Source of the DNA: Saprospiraceae bacterium
GTDB lineage: Bacteria > Bacteroidota > Bacteroidia > Chitinophagales > Saprospiraceae
NCBI GenBank assembly: GCA_020630455.1
Contig: JAHDBK010000138.1
Coordinates: 1-8,360, forward strand
Direction: 5' to 3'
Length of the DNA stretch: 8,360 bases
Part shown: positions 6,863-8,360 of the stretch, in pieces
How positions within the stretch are numbered: the first letter of the stretch is position 1
How the letters are laid out: every line of letters begins with the position of its first letter
Position numbers and translations under genes: made by a program
Notes under the pieces: generated by a model
The model's database searches: none
Told to the model about the DNA's origin: nothing
Seen by the model: only the letters and a program-made list of their open reading frames with translations

Positions 6863-8360
<1,498 letters not shown>

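Overview
The window looks like chromosomal DNA of an AT-rich member of the Bacteroidota. The evidence is a thioredoxin-fold lipoprotein with a DUF4369-like N-terminus, several short lipoproteins ending their signal peptides in a Ser-Cys lipobox, A-rich start-codon contexts without clear Shine-Dalgarno sequences, and a perfect Bacteroidota-type -7 promoter element (TAnnTTTG) before a reverse-strand gene. I cannot place it below phylum level.

Layout: (1) 1-4277, forward strand, six tightly packed genes: the C-terminal part of a polytopic membrane protein (GT39-like, tentative), recF, a 150-residue cytoplasmic protein of unknown function, a small lipoprotein, a membrane-anchored protein that overlaps it by one base, and an NTF2/SnoaL-like putative lipoprotein. 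(2) 4278-4331, a convergent gap with a weak AT-rich hairpin. (3) 4332-6700, reverse strand, two genes read in the order FKBP-type prolyl isomerase lipoprotein, then a 602-residue protein joining a complete acetate kinase to a complete PduL-type phosphotransacylase. (4) 6701-6862, a divergent control region with a promoter in each direction, a perfect 19-bp palindrome and a tandem 8-bp repeat. (5) 6863-8311, forward strand, a TlpA-like thiol-disulfide oxidoreductase lipoprotein whose stop codon is the first TAA of an (AAT)n microsatellite that runs off the window end.

How the genes work together: the AckA-PduL protein should interconvert acetyl-CoA and acetate through acetyl phosphate, forming ATP in the acetate-producing direction, with both steps on one chain. 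The FKBP and TlpA-like lipoproteins are both envelope protein-folding or redox factors and share a divergent control region. The four small genes after recF form a probable co-directional unit of unknown purpose with an envelope bias.

The most notable item is the AckA-PduL fusion with no microcompartment genes nearby. The palindrome between the divergent promoters and the long trinucleotide repeat also deserve a look. I see no mobile element, CRISPR array, rRNA or tRNA.
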